A stretch of 9,282 nt of DNA from Rikenellaceae bacterium. GTDB taxonomy: Bacteria > Bacteroidota > Bacteroidia > Bacteroidales > UBA932. Both the position numbers and the translations under genes were made by a program. The stretch lies in NCBI GenBank assembly GCA_900771005.1, contig CAAGMI010000183.1:1-9282 (forward strand), read 5' to 3'. A model generated the notes under the pieces. It saw nothing but the letters and a program-made list of their open reading frames with translations. It ran no database searches and was not told the origin of the DNA. Shown piece after piece: positions 6,638 to 9,282 of this stretch. Every line of letters starts with the position of its first letter. The first letter of the stretch is position 1.

Positions 6638-8206
6638 CTATTTATGACGTTTGAGGGTTTGCATACACTCGCGGCGCGGAATGATTACAGACACTCCATT
6701 ATACTCTATCTCCTTGCGTATCAACTGGGAAATGCTCTCTATATTCGCCGGGAGAGGGACAACCACGTGCAGATGTTCCGGCTCGACACCCAAACCGAGA
6801 CATATAGCCTCGAACTTGTTCGTGCCCGCAGAATCCTGTCCTCCGGTCATTCCGGTGGTGAGGTTGTCTGAGATTATGACAGTGATATTGCTATGCTCGT
6901 TAATCGCATCCAGAAGGCCTGTCATCCCGGAGTGGGTGAAAGTACTGTCACCTATGACCGCTATCGAAGGGAACAGACCGGCATCCGCCGCGCCCTTGGC
7001 CATAGTGATGGAAGCACCCATATCCACAGTGCTGCTTAGGCTCTCGAACGGAGGCAGAGCACCGAGGGTATAACAGCCGATATCCCCGAATATCCTGGCT
7101 TCAGGGTATTCTGCGGCCACTTTCTTAAGTGCGGCATAAACGTCTCTATGTCCGCATCCGGGGCATAACTGCGGAGGTCTGCGTACCGGGATGTCCGAAG
7201 TGGCGCTTTTTTCCTGAACGGCACATCCCAGCGCGGACGCGACACAATCCGGGGAAAGTTCACCGGTACGCGGGAGCTTCCCTGTAAGTCGGCCCTCCAC
7301 CTTATAATCATGTCCAAGAATAACTCTGACGCTATACTCCGCGAAAGGCTGGCCATCTTCCACGACAAGAATCCTGCTGCATCCGGCTGCAAGGGACTTG
7401 ACGGCCGCTTCGGGTATAGGATATCTGTTGATCTTGAGTATAGGTACATCGGCTCCCGATTCCTTGACGTAATTGTATGCCAGCCCGCATGCTATGACAC
7501 CCAGGGATGCCTTACGCGTCTTGGACTGACACTCTATCCCGGCTATTGACTCATTGTATTTCAGAATATCCGGCTGCTTGTCTATCAGAGCGGCATACTG
7601 TACGCGCGCTATTCTTGGAAGAAGCACCCAGGACTTTCCCTCCGAAGGAGAAAATGCGTTTTCCTCCCTGGCCTTTCCAACTTCCACGGATGCTCTGGAA
7701 TGTGCCAGGCGGGTGACTATCCTGAAAAGTACCGGAAGAGACAGCTTCTCCGAAAGGTCAAAGGCCTCCGAAATCATATCATAGGCCTCCTGCTGCGTGG
7801 ACGGTTCAAAAGTAGGAACCATCGCAAACTTTCCGTAATACCTGCTGTCCTGCTCGTTCTGGGAAGAATGCATTGAAGGGTCATCAGCGGCAACTACCAC
7901 CACGCCTCCCTTCACCCCGGTTATGGAGCTGTTCACGAAAGCGTCGGCACAAACATTCATCCCGACGTGCTTCATGCACACAAGTGCTCTCTTCCCGGCA
8001 TAAGACATACCCAGAGCCTCTTCCATCGCCGTCTTCTCATTTGTACACCAACGACTGTGAATCCCTCTCTGAATTGCCGTAGGGTCCTGCTGGATGAATT
8101 CGGTTATTTCCGTGGAAGGTGTTCCGGGATACGCATAGACACCGGACAATCCGGCATTTATGGCCCCCAGAGCGATTGCCTCATCCCCTAACAAAAGCTT
8201 TCTCAT
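6638..8206 (-). CDS. iorA: Indolepyruvate:ferredoxin oxidoreductase alpha subunit, lacking C-terminal ferredoxin domain
   Basis: IorA carries the thiamine diphosphate active site of the aryl-pyruvate oxidoreductase. The N-terminal domain shows YPGTPSTEI (26-34), NEKTAMEEALG (56-66) and KHVGMN (79-84). The C-terminal TPP domain has CPGCGHR (348-354), GDIGCYTLG (374-382) and the cofactor motif GDS(419-421)...N448. The protein is 522 residues and stops just after the VSVIIPRREC strand. Classical archaeal IorA continues for about 80-100 more residues with two [4Fe-4S] ferredoxin motifs, and none is present here or in the 7 nt before iorB. C348, C351, C378 and C514 are positioned like the four ligands of the proximal cluster in simpler 2-oxoacid oxidoreductases, so one cluster may remain (inference). 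The start ATG overlaps the hydrolase stop by 4 nt (ATGA). Confidence 0.94.
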   Translation of the reverse strand: MRKLLLGDEAIALGAINAGLSGVYAYPGTPSTEITEFIQQDPTAIQRGIHSRWCTNEKTAMEEALGMSYAGKRALVCMKHVGMNVCADAFVNSSITGVKGGVVVVAADDPSMHSSQNEQDSRYYGKFAMVPTFEPSTQQEAYDMISEAFDLSEKLSLPVLFRIVTRLAHSRASVEVGKAREENAFSPSEGKSWVLLPRIARVQYAALIDKQPDILKYNESIAGIECQSKTRKASLGVIACGLAYNYVKESGADVPILKINRYPIPEAAVKSLAAGCSRILVVEDGQPFAEYSVRVILGHDYKVEGRLTGKLPRTGELSPDCVASALGCAVQEKSATSDIPVRRPPQLCPGCGHRDVYAALKKVAAEYPEARIFGDIGCYTLGALPPFESLSSTVDMGASITMAKGAADAGLFPSIAVIGDSTFTHSGMTGLLDAINEHSNITVIISDNLTTGMTGGQDSAGTNKFEAICLGLGVEPEHLHVVVPLPANIESISQLIRKEIEYNGVSVIIPRRECMQTLKRHK

Positions 8207-8961
8207 ATCAACTCAAATTTGTCGGCATCCTTCAGGGAAGTGAAGCTCTCCCTCTGATGCCTTAGAAATTCCATATCAATCTCAGCCTCAATCTCTCCGA
8301 CTTCGGATCCAATCCGTTCGACCACATACCCGTAAGGCTGCACAAAGGCGCTTCCGCCGGAATACTTTATATCCGGATCGTTTCCTGTCCTGTTCACACC
8401 CACCAGGTATGCCTGATTTTCCATAGCCCTGGTCGTGCATAGCATATCCCACGCATATTGTCTTACCTCAGGCCAGTTCGCACAGCACAGAATGACGTCA
8501 TAATCCTCCTTGCACCTGATCCAAACCGGGAAACGCATATCATAGCATATCAGAAGCAGGAACCTGACTCCCCGGAACTCCACTATCTTCCTTTCGCAGC
8601 CGGCGGTGAAGGCCTCCCTTTCGCCTCCGTTTCTGAAAAGATGATGCTTGTCATATATTTCGCAGCTCCCGTCAGGTTTTACGAAATACCCTCTATTGTA
8701 ATATTTGCCGTCTTCGTGAAGGGCCACACTGCCGTAGATTGCGCAGTCGTGCGCCGCCGCATAGCATTTCATCCACTGGAGACTTACGCACGGAGCTTCT
8801 TCCGCTATCCCCTCCGGTCTTGTAGCAAATCCTGTCGAGAACATCTCGGGGAGTACATAAAGATCGGCACCGGGATGCTTGAGCATAGCGGATTCAGTCC
8901 TGCGAATGTTTTCCGCAGGATCTCCCCAAGCAATATCTGTCTGCAATAATACTACCTTCAT
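8203..8961 (-). CDS. Nitrilase-superfamily hydrolase, omega-amidase (YafV/Nit2-like)
   Basis: This cytoplasmic carbon-nitrogen hydrolase probably deamidates alpha-ketoglutaramate or alpha-ketosuccinamate to the 2-oxo acid and ammonia. The 252-residue product has the full catalytic triad: E39 in LPEMF, K105 in YDKHHLFR, and C139 in LLICYDMRFPVW, plus ANWP and ARAxENQAY downstream. The motif set and the C-terminal DADKFEL closely resemble E. coli YafV, an omega-amidase. I chose the ATG at 8961 (MKVVLLQTD, the usual first strand). An in-frame ATG at 9009 would add 16 atypical residues starting inside the U-tract of the tRNA terminator. It is the first gene of the aryl-acetate operon and overlaps iorA by 4 nt. 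A role acting on aryl-acetamides is possible but less likely given the YafV-type motifs. Confidence 0.9.
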   Translation of the reverse strand: MKVVLLQTDIAWGDPAENIRRTESAMLKHPGADLYVLPEMFSTGFATRPEGIAEEAPCVSLQWMKCYAAAHDCAIYGSVALHEDGKYYNRGYFVKPDGSCEIYDKHHLFRNGGEREAFTAGCERKIVEFRGVRFLLLICYDMRFPVWIRCKEDYDVILCCANWPEVRQYAWDMLCTTRAMENQAYLVGVNRTGNDPDIKYSGGSAFVQPYGYVVERIGSEVGEIEAEIDMEFLRHQRESFTSLKDADKFELI

Positions 8962-8970
8962 AATTCTGCT

Positions 8971-9004
8971 AAAACATAGCAATTTATCTATTCCTGCCTG
9001 AAAA
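8971..9004 (-). promoter_or_regulatory. Weak candidate promoter of the aryl-acetate operon
   Basis: The minus strand has TATGTTTT (8978-8971), a 7/8 match to TAnnTTTG, 22 nt after a T-rich tract (9004-9001) that is a poor -33 element. The predicted start would leave only a few untranslated bases before the ATG at 8961. Nothing better is visible in the 40 nt between the terminator and the gene, so the operon may partly rely on readthrough from the rRNA transcript. Confidence 0.22.
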
Positions 9005-9043
9005 AACAAAAAAAGGAGAAGACTTTTACGTCCTCTCCTTTTT
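9001..9043 (-). terminator. Intrinsic terminator after 16S-tRNA-Ile
   Basis: Arms 9010-9023 and 9030-9043 pair over 14 positions with one mismatch (9020/9033) around a 6-nt loop. On the minus strand the stem runs into TTTTTTTGTTTTTT, an excellent U-tract. The 3' arm ends 4 nt after the mature tRNA 3' end. It would end the rRNA transcript right after tRNA-Ile, leaving no place for 23S rRNA. Confidence 0.88.
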
Positions 9044-9046
9044 CTG

Positions 9047-9120
9047 TAGGCCCGCGCGGAGTTGAACCGCGGACCTCCACATTATCAGTGTGGCGCTCTA
9101 ACCAACTGAGCTACGAGCCT
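9047..9120 (-). tRNA. tRNA-Ile (GAU)
   Basis: The 74-nt minus-strand sequence folds into a complete cloverleaf. The acceptor stem is AGGCTCG with CGGGCCT (one T-G pair), with discriminator A at 9047. The D-arm GCTC/GAGC has a 9-nt loop. The anticodon stem CCACA/TGTGG encloses loop CTGATAA with anticodon GAT. The T-arm CGCGG/CCGCG has loop TTCAACT. CCA is not encoded. The position 54 nt after 16S rRNA matches the classic spacer tRNA-Ile, but the tRNA-Ala that normally follows is absent. Confidence 0.97.
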
Positions 9121-9146
9121 ATAAATATAATATTTGGAAGAAAGTA

Positions 9147-9168
9147 CAAGAAATTGTCAAGTTTCTTG
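9147..9168 (-). other. Hairpin in the 16S to tRNA-Ile spacer
   Basis: The spacer between the mature 16S 3' end and tRNA-Ile contains perfect 7-bp inverted arms (CAAGAAA / TTTCTTG) around an 8-nt loop. It has no U-tract on the minus strand, so it is not a terminator. It may take part in processing the rRNA precursor, but this is a guess from position. Confidence 0.4.
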
Positions 9169-9174
9169 CTCCAA

Positions 9175-9282
<108 letters not shown>

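Noticed and set aside
8962..9009. 16-residue N-terminal extension of the omega-amidase from the ATG at 9009
   Set aside because: The extension starts in the terminator U-tract and matches nothing in the family. MKVVLLQTD at 8961 is the expected first strand.

Overview
The window reads as a piece of a Bacteroidota (most likely Bacteroidales) chromosome from an anaerobe. The right end carries the last ~108 nt of a 16S rRNA with the Bacteroidota-type 3' terminus (GGCTGGAACACCTCCTTT on the minus strand). The start codons lack clear Shine-Dalgarno sequences, candidate promoters resemble the TTTG / TAnnTTTG pattern of this phylum, and the gene content is strictly anaerobic: an oxygen-sensitive class III ribonucleotide reductase and a ferredoxin-type 2-oxoacid oxidoreductase. 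Every gene I accept lies on the minus strand, so transcription runs from right to left.

In transcription order, the right end holds the 16S rRNA 3' end, a 54-nt spacer with a small hairpin, tRNA-Ile(GAU), and then a strong intrinsic terminator where tRNA-Ala and 23S rRNA would normally follow. Only 85 nt after the tRNA, a tightly packed operon begins: an omega-amidase/nitrilase-family hydrolase, iorA, iorB, a PLP aminotransferase, paaK, and a double-ACT-domain protein. Adjacent genes overlap by 4 or 20 nt or are separated by 7 or 36 nt. The enzymes link aromatic amino acids, aryl-pyruvates, aryl-acetyl-CoA and aryl-acetates. They could run oxidatively (Phe/Tyr/Trp to aryl-acetate with ATP and reduced ferredoxin) or reductively (aryl-acetate assimilation into aromatic amino acids). 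The omega-amidase suggests that glutamine may be an amino donor, which would favour synthesis; this is inference.

A 156-nt regulatory gap follows, containing a direct repeat, an 11-bp inverted repeat and a possible promoter. Next comes nrdD-nrdG, the anaerobic ribonucleotide reductase and its radical-SAM activase, overlapping by one base and ended by an intrinsic terminator.

The leftmost ~185 nt are AT-rich and noncoding. They hold a good candidate leftward promoter and, downstream of it, a boxA-like motif of the kind found in Bacteroidota rRNA leaders and spacers. An rRNA gene, possibly the missing 23S, may therefore lie just beyond position 1. The most unusual point in the window is this apparently split rRNA operon; the second is the omega-amidase joined to a phenylpyruvate oxidoreductase/PaaK operon whose IorA lacks the usual C-terminal ferredoxin module.
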